NCBI GenBank assembly: GCA_963580285.1
Contig: OY757011.1
Span: 2,074,501-2,138,500, forward strand
Reading direction: 5' to 3'
Source of the DNA: Lucinisca nassula
Taxonomy: Eukaryota; Mollusca; Bivalvia; Lucinida; Lucinidae
Length of the DNA: 64,000 nt
Made by a program: the position numbers and the translations under genes. The notes beneath the pieces were generated by a model. It made no database searches and was not told the DNA's origin. It saw only the letters and a program-made list of their open reading frames with translations. Of this stretch, positions 32,641 through 43,492 are shown in pieces. Positions within the stretch are counted from its first letter, which is position 1; every line of letters begins with the position of its first letter.

Positions 32641-33035
32641 TTAGAAGTAAAACAAAGATCAGGAATCGATACAATTAACTTACTCAATCCATCAAAGACA
32701 CCAAATGGAAAGAAACACAAACATTAAGCGACCAGACCATAATGGAAACCTAAACAAAGGAAGGCCATAAGGACAGTTACTTTCCCACAAAATGGCCATA
32801 TGGCCATCCAAAATAAAAAGACACAAGTGATACACACAGTAAGTAACAAACAACACCATAAATAAACCGCCACAGAAGAACCGCCTTGGAACGGTCAGTG
32901 GAATGATTTCCACTGGGGGGCTTAAATCGATTTTACGTGGCCACAATCCTCGCCCTTACTTCCGTCGCGGTTTAGACAAATAATTTGTTCAGTCCGCATG
33001 AAGGCCTCCTAACTCATCAGTGCAACATCTCCGTG
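32641..33035 (-). repeat. Naiad 3'-UTR fragment
   Basis: Contains the 1-240 sequence plus GAAGAACCGCCTTGGAACGG, TTAAATCGATTTTACGTGG and TCCGCATGAAGGCCTCC, in the order of the 52559-53254 tail. Confidence 0.8.
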
Positions 33036-33119
33036 AACACACAAAGAATTGTAATCGGATTTTATCACTGAAGAAGTTAAAAGGAAAAATAATGACGTTG
33101 TGCGCAGCTAGTAATTTTT

Positions 33120-33273
33120 TTTTCTAGTTTAAGTCTCATCCACAACTAAGGTCATACGGAGACGAGACCCGTCGGTTTAAAGACTCTTCCGAAAGTATGG
33201 AGAAGTCCGGAATCGAACCCACGATCCCTGATTTATGAGATAGGTAGCTTTACAACTACACCGCGGAGACTTG
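33120..33273 (-). mobile_element. SINE-E copy
   Basis: TTAAGTCTCATCCACAACTAAGG ... GAATCGAACCCACGATCC ... CTACACCGCGGAGAC. Sister of 47223-47385. Confidence 0.75.
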
Positions 33274-33389
33274 TAGGTAACTATGTGTTATTGTGATTTT
33301 TTTTTTCATGACATTAATTACTGTATAGCAGTTATGTTATATGATAAAAAAGGGGCTTTACAGATGAACTGTAATGGCCCAAACACCTT

Positions 33390-33640
33390 TGAGATACAAG
33401 AAATGAACACCCCGCCAAAACCCACTTTATATAGAGAAAACTGGGGTTTGCAGAGGTTAACATTAATTTTGCTTATTTATGCTCCTAGGCATAGGTTGTG
33501 GTGCTCGTTAGAACCGCCTCAATGAGGCGGTTCTAACGAGCACCACAACCTATGTTTGGAGTTATTATAAAGAAGAAAAATATCACTTTTTTTCATCGGA
33601 AAACTAGCCAGTTTTGAGGTGTGAAAGAATTTCGTGTCTT
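33390..33640 (+). mobile_element. MITE-B copy with symmetric change
   Basis: The hairpin GTGGTGCTCGTTAGAACC ... GGTTCTAACGAGCACCAC lacks one G and changes A to G on both arms together, relative to GTGGGTACTCG. Confidence 0.75.
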
Positions 33641-34080
33641 GAAAACATCAGAATTTTCACGAATGTGAGGATGAAATATTTTTGGTATTCAAATTCAATA
33701 TTTGGTACCTCAAAAAAGTAGATATTCTCTATTTCATCTGATATGCCTATTCTTTCCTGATGGAAAAAAAAATTGTATCCGTCTAAAAGAACACTCCAAA
33801 ATATCGAAAGCGGAATTGGGAATCTTAACAAGGAAATACTTTTAGCCTTGTACCGATAAGTTACGTAAATTACATTTTTCAAAGAAAGTTTCGGAATGAA
33901 TATAATAATAAATAGCGTGTTTGTCCTACGTGGTGTCTGCAATACATAAAAAAAATGTCCTATGTCAATAAATCCTTTAGGAAATTGGACAAGCTGTACA
34001 ATGTAAACTGCGTGGGAGTTTGAGCAGTCGTCTGGTTGAGGAATTGTGCCATAAAGAAAGCGGTGAGTGTAGCCATACAA
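33604..34080 (-). other. 158-codon open frame, unrecognised
   Basis: The longest open frame not explained by a transposon. Rich in Phe, Ile and Tyr, with no domain, no splice context and AT-rich composition. It could be chance. Confidence 0.15.
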
Positions 34081-34224
34081 AATTTAGAGCGACAAAGGCG
34101 ACCGCTTTATTGCTATTTACATAAATCTAACTAGCCCATGTAAGGAAGACCCTTGTAACCCCAACTTCATATAGATAACAATGGGGTTTGCATGAATATA
34201 CATAATATTATATTTTTCAGCTCA

Positions 34225-34520
34225 AAAACATACGCTGGACCTTGCCCATCTGGGTTTTGTAGAAATAGATCGGACGGCAAGGCGCTGTCACGCAGAGCTG
34301 AATCCGACCGCACATGAATACTGGTAAATCGCTCAGAAGGTCTAAGCTGCCCGGGCAAACTGGTGCAAGTCAGACCGCCCATGCATATATAAACCCTATT
34401 GGTTTCATCGGGTGGTAGTAAATGAGATGTTCTTTCATCTCAAAGTCAGGTAAAGGTCCAACACATGACCTAATTAGTTTTGACGGGGCCGTTAAACATC
34501 ATTTCAAACAAACAAACCAA
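34225..34520 (+). mobile_element. SINE-C, full-length + copy
   Basis: GCTGGACCTTGCCCATCTGG head side, AACCCTATTGGTTTCATCG, tail GGCCGTTAAACATC and (CAAA)n. Confidence 0.75.
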
Positions 34521-34610
34521 GACATAGGTTGTTTGTACTCGTTAGAAGCGCCTCAATGAGGCGGTTCTAACGAGCACCCACACCCCATGTTTTGTGTAGA
34601 AATAAGAAAA

Positions 34611-34890
34611 TTTGTTTGTTTGTTTTGGAGTTTAACGGCCCAGTCAACACTATTTAGGTCATTTTTTAGCCGGTCAGTTTACCTATCCACACTTTCCTGG
34701 GCAGGCTTATACGTAAGCGGTTAACCAGTACAGTGCACATTCTTTCGCCAGAAACTGACAACTGCCCTTCTTGAATCAGCGGAAGGGAGAGAATGACCGT
34801 AGAAAAGATTTCATGATCAATCTCCACGAGAGAATGTTGCCGACCCCGGCGGGAGTCGAACCCGCGTCCTCCTGATCACCAGTCAGACGA
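34611..34890 (-). mobile_element. SINE-A with 12-bp TSD, head truncated
   Basis: (TTTG)n tail at left. It ends at GTCAGACGA, so the A-box portion is missing. TSD GAAATAAGAAAA at 34599-34610 and 34891-34902. Confidence 0.85.
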
Positions 34891-34980
34891 GAAATAAGAA
34901 AAATGTCACATATTTCCATCAGAAAATTAAACGTTTTGGAAAGCTGAAGGACCGTGTGTGTTATCGTAGTTGCCCAATGA

Positions 34981-35260
34981 CATTACGAAAACACGCCTAT
35001 ACAAATACATTGCCACCTTTATCGCCGAAAAAATGCAAATTTTATGATGAAAAATTGTGATATTTTTCTTATTTCTGCTCAAAATATAGATTGTGAGCAC
35101 TCGTTAGAACCGCCTCATCGATGCGGTTCTAACGAGTACCCACAATCTATATTTTAGAACAGAAATAAGAAAAATAAGGTATACTACCGGAAACCCCAGT
35201 TTTACTATATAAAAGTGGGGTTCGAGGGGGTCAAAATTATATAGGCGTGTTTTCGTGATG
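34981..35260 (+). mobile_element. MITE-A copy
   Basis: CATTACGAAAACACGCC ... TTTTCGTGATG, arms in the reverse order. It sits immediately after a MITE-B. Confidence 0.85.
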
Positions 35261-36792
35261 ACCATGTATAGTTCTGTCTCGTTCTGGGCTTCCTAGAGAA
35301 TTCTTTCCATTGTCCCAAATATCCATATAGTAGGAGTTTTATCACGAGAAAGGAATGGTGTTTGTACGAGTACGCAATAAGAGTGTATGCAACGGTACAA
35401 AAGATAGTCTTAAAGTAGGAATTTTACTCTATACGAGGGATGTTCGAAAAGAATTGTGTATTTCTATCTGGAGACTTCCAGTTTCAAGTTAGCCCAAAAG
35501 TGCTCGAAGTACTCCCCGTGACTAGAAATACAAAGTTTCAGCCGATGTATCCACTTCTTGAAGGCGTCACGGTACGCTGATTTGGGCACAGTAATAAGGA
35601 ACTAATGAGTGCCTGTCGGGACTGGTATTTCCGCCCAGGAAGGAATGATTTCAATTTCGGAAACCAAAATAAATCACATGGGGCAAGGTCTGGGGAATAC
35701 GGGGGTGAGGCAAAACAGTTACTTTTTCTTTCTTCAAAAACGCCGTACTATTGCGGAGTAATGAGCGGTTGCATTGTCATGTAGAAGACGGACATGTTTA
35801 AAACCGGTAGCAGGGCGTCATTTCTGATAATACTTTTTTCAATTCCTTCGTCTTTGTGGTACTTTCCGGTGATGCTTTTGCCCTTTTTCACCGACACTTT
35901 TAATGCGACTGCTTCACAAGGGACGAAGATTGCATACAAAACCTTCTTTGTACTCAAAGAACGTTTGGCAAATTATTGGGCGTTTGCTGTGTTTAGTGGC
36001 CCAGATCTTATTGCTAACCTTTCTGACGGACTCAGAATAATGGACCTAGGTTTCATCACCTGTGACGACATTGGCAAACTGTTTTTTGTCAGATCTTTTA
36101 AACATTTAAAACAGCTTTTAGGCCACTTTAACCCGTTGCCTTTTTTGCTCGTCAGTCAACAGATGTGGCACCCACCTAGCAGAAATGGTTCTGACTTTCA
36201 TATGCTTCTTCAAAATAAGGTGAATCGTTGATAGTGATATGCCAACCTATCGTGCAATATCACGAACTGTAAATATGGCATCTCCTTCAATGATTTCCTT
36301 TATTTTGGAAACGATTTTTACGAGATGCAGATTTTGGCCTACGGTGCATTTTGATGGACACTACACCAGACTCAAATGTCTTTTTCATAAGACATACAAG
36401 AAGGTCCAAAAGTAGTAGAAATTTCAGTCATCAGCTTCTTCAAAGAACAACCAACTTTTGAGCAAGCTTTGTGTGAGCCCGTATTTCATCTTTTTAGTCG
36501 ACGAAGCGTCGAAATACCAACTATTTTACTGGTTTTAAACATGTACCTCCGCAATAGTACGGCATTTTTGAAAAAAGAAAAAGTAACTGTTTTGCCTTAG
36601 TCCCCAGACCTTGTCCCATGTGATTTATTTTTGTATCCGAAATTGAAATCATTCATTGTTGGCGTCGTTTCTGATAATACTTTTTTGAGTTTCTTCAGTA
36701 CTACGTCTTTGTGGTACTTTCCGGTGATGCTTTTGCCCTTTTCCATCAGCACTTTTATTGCGACTCCTTCACCAGAGAAGAAGCTTGCATAC

Positions 36793-37199
36793 AAATAAAA
36801 ATCAAAAATGAGTTCCTTTAAGAGCAATGAAAACATTCATAAGAAAGAAGATGGGCCATACTACGTAGTTTCGGCTAATAAAGCCTCATCAGTGACCCTG
36901 TAATGATCCGGCAAAGAAAGCCAGAGGAAACATACTGCAATTTTGCGAATTTCGAACAGGCAGTCGATTCAAAGACTGGTATAAATCAAAATGGGGTCCA
37001 AACAACATAAAACCTGTCTAGAATGAGTCTAAATCAATAATATATTTCTGATTTCTCAGAATATTCACGATGATCTCAAAGGACCAAAAGTAAAATATAA
37101 ACTGCACTATGGTTTATGTACGGGGAGACGTTTTACGGCCGCCACACGGCACAACACCAGCTGCAGTGAAGGCAAATAAAAATCAAAAATGAGTTCCTT
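36793..37199 (-). mobile_element. Retrozyme-like insertion (copy B) with 26-bp terminal repeats
   Basis: The same 26 bases (AAATAAAAATC...GTTCCTT) lie at 36793-36818 and 37174-37199, 381 bp apart. The insert splits a mariner frame that reads GCATACAAAACC..CTTTGTACTC without interruption at 35927 and 46079. More than one unit length from a repeat-overlapping template is what a circular or tandem RNA intermediate would leave. Confidence 0.75.
36853..36898 (-). ncRNA. Type I hammerhead ribozyme (copy B)
   Basis: The complement of this segment equals the copy at 8115-8160: same stems, same CTGATGA and GAAA core, same GUA cleavage site. Confidence 0.85.
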
Positions 37200-37489
37200 C
37201 TTTGTACTCAAAGAACGTTTGGCAAATCATTGGGCGTTGGCTGTGTTTAGTGGCCCAGATCTAATTGCTTGCCTTTCTGACTGGCTCAAAATAATGAACC
37301 TAGGTTTCATCACCTGTGACGACATTGACAAACTGCTTTTTGTCATATTTTGTCAACAGTTTAAGCAGCTTTTTGGCCACTATAACCCGTGGCCTCTTTT
37401 GCTCGTCAGTCAACAGATGTGGCACCCATCTAGCAGAAATCTTTCTGACTTTCAAATAGGTGAACCGTTAATAGTGATATGCCTAACTT

Positions 37490-37726
37490 TCACGCATTAT
37501 CACGAACTGTAAATCTGGCATCTCCTTCATTGATTTCCTTTATTTTGGAAACGATTTGTTCACGAGATGCAGATTTTGGCTTACCTGATTTCGGTGCATT
37601 TTTGATGGACTCTACACCAGACTCGAATTCCTTTTCCAACCGCCGAACTGTGCCACAAGACACACAAGACGGTCCAAAAGCAGTAAAAATTTCAGTCATC
37701 AGCTTCTTCAAATTGGTTTTGAGCAA
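37490..37726 (-). pseudogene. Mariner transposase N-terminal HTH fragment
   Basis: 78 residues: GTVRRLEKEFESGVESIK, then APKSGKPKSASREQIVSKI, the DNA-binding half of a mariner transposase. Downstream it is broken by stops and the ribozyme insertion. Confidence 0.75.
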
Positions 37727-37996
37727 GTTTTGATGTAAGCCCGTATTTCTTCTTTTTAGTCGACGCTTCTACCAACCATTTTTACTGAAGTGGTCAATGA
37801 CTGCGTGTATTCAAATCGTCATTGACTGCGTGTATTAAAATGGCAAATTTTATATCTTACACTTAGTCTAACATGTACATTTATACACCACTGTATAGAT
37901 ATTGAATGGCCCTATACAAGTATGTATTGGTTTTGATCATGCCCCACGTGGATACAAACTAGGGGACAATAAGCAATTCTTTTCGAACATCCCTCG

Positions 37997-38504
37997 TGTC
38001 TCAATGGCCTTGAGCTGCCGCGACTACATGTACCTATCCGTATTTCGAACTATCCCATTTTCTCGCAAGTTCTCATGGTCCCAAACGTATTTGAATTATC
38101 AACGTTTGACAGCAGAGAGCTGATGTCCAAACGAACCGCCTTCTTGAGGTGTTTCTAACGAATAACCCATCTCTGAGGTATTTCTACGAATAAATACAAT
38201 CTTTCATTTAGACCTAAATGACAACACAAAATTAATGCTTATTCTTTGAAAACCCACGCTTGCCTATTTGCAGAGGGCTTTTAGAAATACTTGTTTTCCC
38301 CGATGGCCGTCAATTATCGCATCCCATAAATAAACTGTACTGAAACACACGTCAACTATTTTATTTTGTTTTTGTTTCAGTATTTGTGGGTTCGAATCGC
38401 AGTCAAAACACGTCAAATACTTCTGACTAAAATCCTCAGTAAATCCTTATAGAGATTAAGAAGTCGTCTGTCTTTATTTTATTTTCTTTATTTGGCTTGC
38501 CACG
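37997..38504. other. Unassigned, with a MITE hairpin scrap
   Basis: A decayed GAACCGCC...GGTGTTTCTAACGAATA scrap lies at 38130-38170. Otherwise nothing recognised. Confidence 0.35.
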
Positions 38505-38602
38505 AAAGAATGTTGCCGACCCCGGCAGGTATCGAACACGCGTCCTCCAGATCACCAGTCAGACGCGCGTCCAACTGAGCTGCATGTACCGAGGTCGGCT
38601 AT
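38505..38602 (-). mobile_element. SINE-A head fragment
   Basis: Reverse B box GGTATCGAACACG and GACGCGCGTCCAACTGAGCT, with a 6-nt insertion before the end. Confidence 0.7.
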
Positions 38603-38805
38603 AACCCCAGTGACTTGTAAAATATGTTGAATGATATTGTAAAATCTGTTTGTATTGTACGTTCAATATTATGTTATAAATCTATATAAATTGATAATTT
38701 GTTAAAATAAAAATAAATAAAACAAATATATTCTTTTTTTGCTAGAGCTTTCTTACTCTAAACCAAGCCATTTCGCACCAAAGTTTCCCGTTACTTGTAG
38801 AATTG

Positions 38806-39107
38806 GGTGGCTTCGGTAGTTCAGTCGGATGCGTTTCTGGCTGGTGATCAGGAGGACATGGGTTCGATACCTGCCGGGGTCGGCAACATTCTGTCGTGGA
38901 GATTGATCATGAAATCTTTTCTACGGTCATTCTCTCCCTTCCGCTGATTCAAGAAGGGCAGTTGTCAGTTTCTGGCGAAAGAATGTGCACTGTACTGGTT
39001 AGGTATAAGCTTGCCCAGGAAAAGTGTGGATAGGTAAACTGACCGGCTCAAAAGTGACCTGAACTACTGTTAACTTGGCCATTTAACTCCAATACAAACA
39101 AACAAAT
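38806..39107 (+). mobile_element. SINE-A copy
   Basis: GGTGGCTTCGGTAGTTCAGTCGG, GGTTCGATACC, tail AACTCCAATACAAACAAAC. Possible TSD TTGTA(G/A)AAT. Confidence 0.8.
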
Positions 39108-39174
39108 TTGTAAAATCAGCTTCAAAACAATTCAACACAAAAAAGTCAATTCGTACCTACTTTTGAAGAACTGG

Positions 39175-39312
39175 GTACGAAATGACCATACAAGATTCCC
39201 AGAAAAAAATTAAATGTGGGAACGAAATGGCCAAAGTGCGTACGAAATGACCAAAATGGGTACGAAATGACCAAAATGAAAAACAAAACGGGTACGAAAT
39301 GACAAAAATGGT
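39175..39312 (+). repeat. Minisatellite, GGTACGAAATGACCAAAAT
   Basis: About six imperfect copies of the (T)ACGAAATGACCA(A/T)A phrase. Confidence 0.75.
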
Positions 39313-39586
39313 GGAAACCTTATAAATGTATCCTACGTGTACTCATTAAAATCGCCTCATCGAGGTTCTATTCGGTATAGTTACATGTATTGCAATTTGG
39401 CATATGAGACTGGTGGCCTCTATTGCCATGATTTCAAACCCGATTGAATGCTAGCCGTTTTCCGAACTGGTCGATATTATATTCAATACACAGAAGTCGG
39501 GAATAGGGTCGCCATTTACGAGATGCCGAAAATTCACGAGTAGTTTAGGAAAACCGATCTATCAGGCGATATCATTGACTAATTTG

Positions 39587-39700
39587 GGCCTCTGTGGCCC
39601 AGTTGATAAGAGTGCTGATTAGGTCTGACCTTCCGTTGCAGCCGTCTCACATGTGACCCGAGCCAGGCTCGAACCACAGCGGCGAGGGACCTAACGGGGC
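39587..39700. mobile_element. SINE-B fragments head to head
   Basis: 39587-39632 is the + head (CTCTGTGGCCCAGTTGATAAG). 39633-39700 is a - fragment (CTGACCTTCCGTTGCAG ... GGCTCGAACCACAGCGG). Confidence 0.65.
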
Positions 39701-40504
39701 CCCTCTTATACGCCTTAATATTTACATTTCCATTGTAAAGCCTAATGTAAACCCATAGAAAACAATGAAGTTCATACTTCCATGAACGCATTCTAAACCA
39801 TTGTTCTCTACGGGCGTTGATGACGTCAATGCTGCTCGGCTCTTTGTAGAAAAACGGCGCGTAAATGTTTTTCAGCTTTAAAAGTTTGCCCTACAAGCAT
39901 TTTTTCGCCCAGTGATGAGGGGCAAATAATGTAAATATATAAAAAATAAACTTAATTTTTCTGCTTTTCATGAAAGTATGAATGACAGTGGGTCGGTAGC
40001 AAAATTTACATGACCCCCCCCCCCCCCCCCCCCGGTTCATTTACATTGCACGCGACCCACTGCGTTCATACTTCCATGAACTGCAGACAAATAAATTTCA
40101 TTTCTTAAATGAACTTTCTAATAAGTGCAGGAATGAAACCCACATTCGTCTTTAAGATTGATACATTCATAAGAAAATGAAAAGAGAGTTTCCTGAAAAG
40201 TCAAATTCTATTCCATTGCTGTCGAAATGTCGCGAAAATAGTAAATCTCTTTCGATCCGGAAGCACCAATATGCATTTCTGAATTTAAATAGAAACAGCT
40301 GTCACACTTCATTACTGTTCGTAGACATGATAAATGGATTTAGACACAGAATACTGAAATTACGACATTTCAAATCGTTCCTTTTACAGTAGAACTTCGA
40401 TCGCTCGAACACCGATGGCTCGTTTACCATGGCTGAGTCGAACCCGTTCTTGAGCCCCTAGGGAAATCCTCTACATAAGAAATAATGGGAGATAATTTAG
40501 GAGA
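39700..40504. repeat. Repeat-like region with poly-C
   Basis: The phrases GTTCATACTTCCATGAAC (39769 and 40064) and ATTTACAT(T/G) occur at both ends of a 300-bp block with a 22-nt C run (40012-40034). Probably a decayed foldback element. Confidence 0.4.
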
Positions 40505-40615
40505 TTTTCGTCCTTTATCTTGCAAATGTATGCTGTGTGTACTCATTAGAATCGCCTCGATGAGGCGATTCTAATGAGAACACACAGCATACATTTTCAT
40601 TATAGAATATCGAAA
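40505..40615. repeat. Perfect hairpin, related to the MITE centre
   Basis: GTGTGTACTCATTAGAATCGCC and its complement around CTCGATGAG. Versus the family (ACTCGTTAGAACCGCC) it has two changes per arm, both matched on the other arm. Confidence 0.8.
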
Positions 40616-40814
40616 ACATATCAAAAAGTATATCGTATACCTCCTGGCAGTAGGCCTCAGTGGCTCAAACTACCCCTGCCTCGAACAGATTTTCAAGGAC
40701 CCAAAGGTGTTCGAGCCATTGAAGTTCGACTGTATATTTGTTCTCGAATGAAAATGCTTGTTTTAGACAATTTAAGCTTCATGGTGGTTGAGTTTAGACA
40801 TTTTGTACTAGAAA

Positions 40815-41173
40815 CCCGAAAACGGGCAATTGGCAAACAGCGCATGCACAAATCAGACGCCGCAGAACGCGGCTACTGATCATGGCCTACACTTTTTGCA
40901 AAAACAGTTCAGCTATTTTTCCAAATTAATTTTAAAGACAGCACATTCTGTCCCTCCCCCCTTCCCCGCCACCCAAACACCCCCAACCCAACCCACCCCG
41001 CCACCCCCCCCCCCCAAAAAAAAAAAAAAAAAAAAAAATAAAATAAAATAAAATAATAAAATGGACGCCTGCTTAGGAAGAAGAATCTATCTGGTACAAA
41101 ATGGTCAAAACTCATAGTCAACCAACGTAACTGACCAGCATTAACCCTACTGGCAATGTAAAAATTTATGTAA
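40815..41173. repeat. Interspersed foldback repeat and low-complexity tract
   Basis: TTGGCAAACAGCGCATGC ... GATCATGGCCTACACTTTTTGC inverted pair, then C-rich, A-rich and (AAAT)n runs at 40960-41060. Confidence 0.55.
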
Positions 41174-41367
41174 AACGGACTCCGTGGTTTAGTGGATAAG
41201 AGCGCTCACCCCAGTTGTTCGAGACTCGCTCGCGTAACATATGCGACGCCAAATAGTGCAGTGTTGTTTTTTTTTTTCGGGTTTCCGTTTTTCACCCACC
41301 TCTATTTAACGATCGAATAATATAAGTTAGGGCCGTAAACCAAAAAAAAAAAAAAAAAAAAAAAAAC
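41174..41367 (+). mobile_element. SINE-B copy
   Basis: AACGGACTCCGTGGTTTAGTGGATAAGAGCGC, a shortened B-box region (GTTCGAGACTCGC), and an A26 tail. Confidence 0.75.
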
Positions 41368-41429
41368 GTCTGTAAAGTTAACATCCTTTGGGATCATTGA
41401 TACCATTGTGCAATTTTGAAAATAGTTGA

Positions 41430-41480
41430 GGGTCACTGATGGGGCCTAATTGGTCGAAACAAGCTAGTCTAGTGTAGGCT
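41430..41480 (+). ncRNA. Decayed hammerhead ribozyme (copy C)
   Basis: GGGTCA-CTGATGG-GGCCTAATTGGTC-GAAAC aligns with 8115-8160. CTGATGA has become CTGATGG and the cleavage-site region is altered, so it is probably inactive. Confidence 0.6.
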
Positions 41481-41493
41481 TCTTTCTTTTCAG

Positions 41494-41583
41494 TTATGTG
41501 GTGTATTCCTTGCTTCCAAAGAATAACCCTTTCATAACTTATGTGGTGTATTCCTTGCTTCCAAAGAATAACCCTTTCATACA
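41494..41583 (+). repeat. 43-bp direct duplication
   Basis: TTATGTGGTGTATTCC...ACCCTTTCATA occurs twice in tandem, right after the decayed hammerhead. Confidence 0.85.
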
Positions 41584-41701
41584 ACATATTTGCCTGCAGG
41601 TGATGATGGAAATGAAATGGATTGTAGTCTTCCTAAAGTAACAGGCTCGTCGTCCATTCAGACCTGGAACATTGAGCATTATACATTATACTATGTTCTT
41701 A

Positions 41702-41966
41702 CATCACGAAAACACGCCTATATAATTTTGATCCCCTTGAACCCCACTTTCATATAGTAAAACTGTTGCTTACAGGGGTATACCTTATTTTTCTTATTTC
41801 TGCTCTAAAATAGAGATTGTGGGTACTCGTTAGGCCGATGAGGCGGTTCTAACGAGTGCCCACAGTCTATATTTGGAACAGAAATAAGAAAATATATTAC
41901 ACTTTTTCATCATAAAATTTTCATTTAAAAATGGCAATGTATTTGTATAGGCGTGTTTGCGTAATG
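41702..41966 (+). mobile_element. MITE-A copy
   Basis: CATCACGAAAACACGCC ... TTTGCGTAATG. The hairpin tip is shortened (CGTTAGGCCGATGAGGCGG). Confidence 0.85.
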
Positions 41967-42034
41967 GAAAAGGCAATCCTTCGGAAGAAGGAGCTAAAAC
42001 ACAGAATTGAAAACCGTAGAGGGTACTTTTTTCA

Positions 42035-42086
42035 GGGACAGACTACATGTAGCTAGTTACAGCCAGTTAGGCCTCGTCAGTGACCC
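42035..42086 (-). ncRNA. Decayed hammerhead ribozyme (copy D)
   Basis: In - sense: GGGTCA-CTGACGA-GGCCTAACTGGCT-GTAA-CTAGCTACATGTAGTC-TGTCCC. Stems are kept, including 5 of 6 stem I pairs, but CTGATGA and GAAA each carry a change. GAGACATTTTACAGCC at about 42140 is also shared with copy B (37126). Confidence 0.6.
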
Positions 42087-42169
42087 TCGCATATTTTTAA
42101 AAATCCACATAAAACAAACACCATGGTGAAGGGCATTGAGACATTTTACAGCCACCACACAGGTGTGGA

Positions 42170-42560
42170 AGTCGGATCCCAATGGGTATACATTACTTTC
42201 CTCAATGTTTTGCTTAAAAATGCTGCTTCTCGTTAGAAACACCTAACTGGGGCGGTTCTAACGAGCACCCAAACATAATAAAATAAAAAAATAAATAAAT
42301 GTTTCTTTATCAGGAAAATGGGCGTTTTGGAGCAGGGAAAGAATTGACTTCGTCGTTTTGGTTGCGTGTGTGTGTGTTTCAGTGTGAATTAGGAACCGTA
42401 TGTATTCCTTATTTCTGCTGAAAAACAGAGGCGATTCAAATGAATACACACGATCTCCGTTTCAAAAACAAAGATTGTGGGTACTCTTAAGAACCACTTC
42501 GCCGTGGCGGTTCTTTGAGTACCTACGCTCCATGTTTTGAGCTGACATATGATAAAATAT
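42170..42560. repeat. Decayed MITE hairpins
   Basis: Three scraps: CTCGTTAGAAACACC/GGGGCGGTTCTAACGAGC (42225-42270), GAGGCGATTCAAATGAATAC (42428), and TACTCTTAAGAACC/GGTTCTTTGAGTACC (42483-42525). Confidence 0.55.
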
Positions 42561-42571
42561 AACTCCTATTT

Positions 42572-42807
42572 GAGCCCCGTCAAGCGAATTTGTGTCTTCG
42601 AGCATTCCGTCATGACAAATTTTAACTGCGCATGCCCAGCCATTCAGCGGGGCCAGGGATATGGCTTTCTGTCTGAAGGCTCCTCTTGATTCACTGCTTG
42701 TATGAGCGAGCAGCGAAGGTTCTGGCGAGACTGCGCGGATGCGCAGGCTCGCCTGAACAGTCGCTGCTCGTATAGGCGATAAGTACCAAAATCCCTTGAC
42801 GGGGCCC
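42572..42807 (+). mobile_element. MITE-G copy, intact
   Basis: Ends AGCCCCGTCAAGCGAATTT and ATCCCTTGACGGGGCCC. About 95% identical by eye to 43693-43929. Confidence 0.85.
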
Positions 42808-43032
42808 ATTTGGTTTGAAAGTGTCATTTTTCAATATATTTGAATAGGTGTGTTTTCATAATATTTCTGCTGACATCATTGACTGTGGTGCTAGTTAAAA
42901 CCAACTTACTGTGGCGCTTCTATTTAGGACCAACAATCTACATTTTTGTATGCCTTGGAGCAAATTAACGACAGAGTTGTCAGAAGACAACATAACTCGC
43001 CTATGGGGGCTTAAGGTGGACTAGGGCCAGCT

Positions 43033-43375
43033 GTTTATTTGTTTTGTTTGTGTTGGAGATTAACGGCCCTGTCAACACAATTTTAGGTCATTTTTGAGCC
43101 GGTCAGTTTACCTATCCACACTTTCCTGGGCAGGCTTATACGTAAGCGGTTAACCAGGACAGTGCATATTCTTTCGCGAGAAACTGACACTGCCCTTCTT
43201 GAATCAGCGTCGGTGGGGGGGGGGGGGGGGAGGGGTGGACAGAATGACCGTAGAAAAGATTTCATGATCAATCTCCACGAAAGAATGTTGCCGACCCCGG
43301 CAGGAATCGAACCCGGCCCTCCTGATCACGTCAGACGCGCATCCGACTGAGCTACCGAGGGCCGCGAGGGCAAGT
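43033..43375 (-). mobile_element. SINE-A copy with poly-G insertion
   Basis: GTTTGTGTTGGAGATTAACGG tail at left and reverse head at right. A (G)n run at 43214-43231 is not in other copies. Confidence 0.85.
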
Positions 43376-43492
43376 TATCAAAAATAAACTTTCACGGGCC
43401 AGTTGTTCAAAGCATTGTTAGCTTAACGAGCTCGTTAGTGTTCATATTGTTAACCATTCTAGCATGTGCAATATCTAAATTTTTGTTATTTT

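Larger units (their letters stand above)
34135..34975 (+). mobile_element. MITE-B copy split by SINE-C and SINE-A
   Basis: The pieces 34135-34224, 34521-34610 and 34891-34975 join as one MITE-B: arm, then CATAGGTTGTTTGTACTCG hairpin, then GAAATAAGAAAAATG and right arm. Confidence 0.75.
35434..37996 (-). mobile_element. Rearranged mariner (DD34D) locus
   Basis: Terminal inverted repeat CGAGGGATGTTCGAAAAGAA at 35434 and its complement ending at 37996; TA at the left end. Coding sequence in - sense includes the N-terminal helix-turn-helix region, KKGKSITGKYHKD, and tail motifs, but about half is duplicated. The piece 36535-36660 is inverted (reads VTVLP-stop-SPDL in + sense). A ribozyme element interrupts it at 36793-37199. 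Confidence 0.8.

Noticed and set aside
33604..34080. 158-codon open frame as a host gene
   Set aside because: No domain, AT-driven composition, no splice or promoter context. Kept only as a low-confidence entry.
35794..36231. 145-codon + strand open frame (and similar ones at 37189 and 46007)
   Set aside because: These are antisense shadows of mariner transposase; the - strand carries the recognisable motifs.
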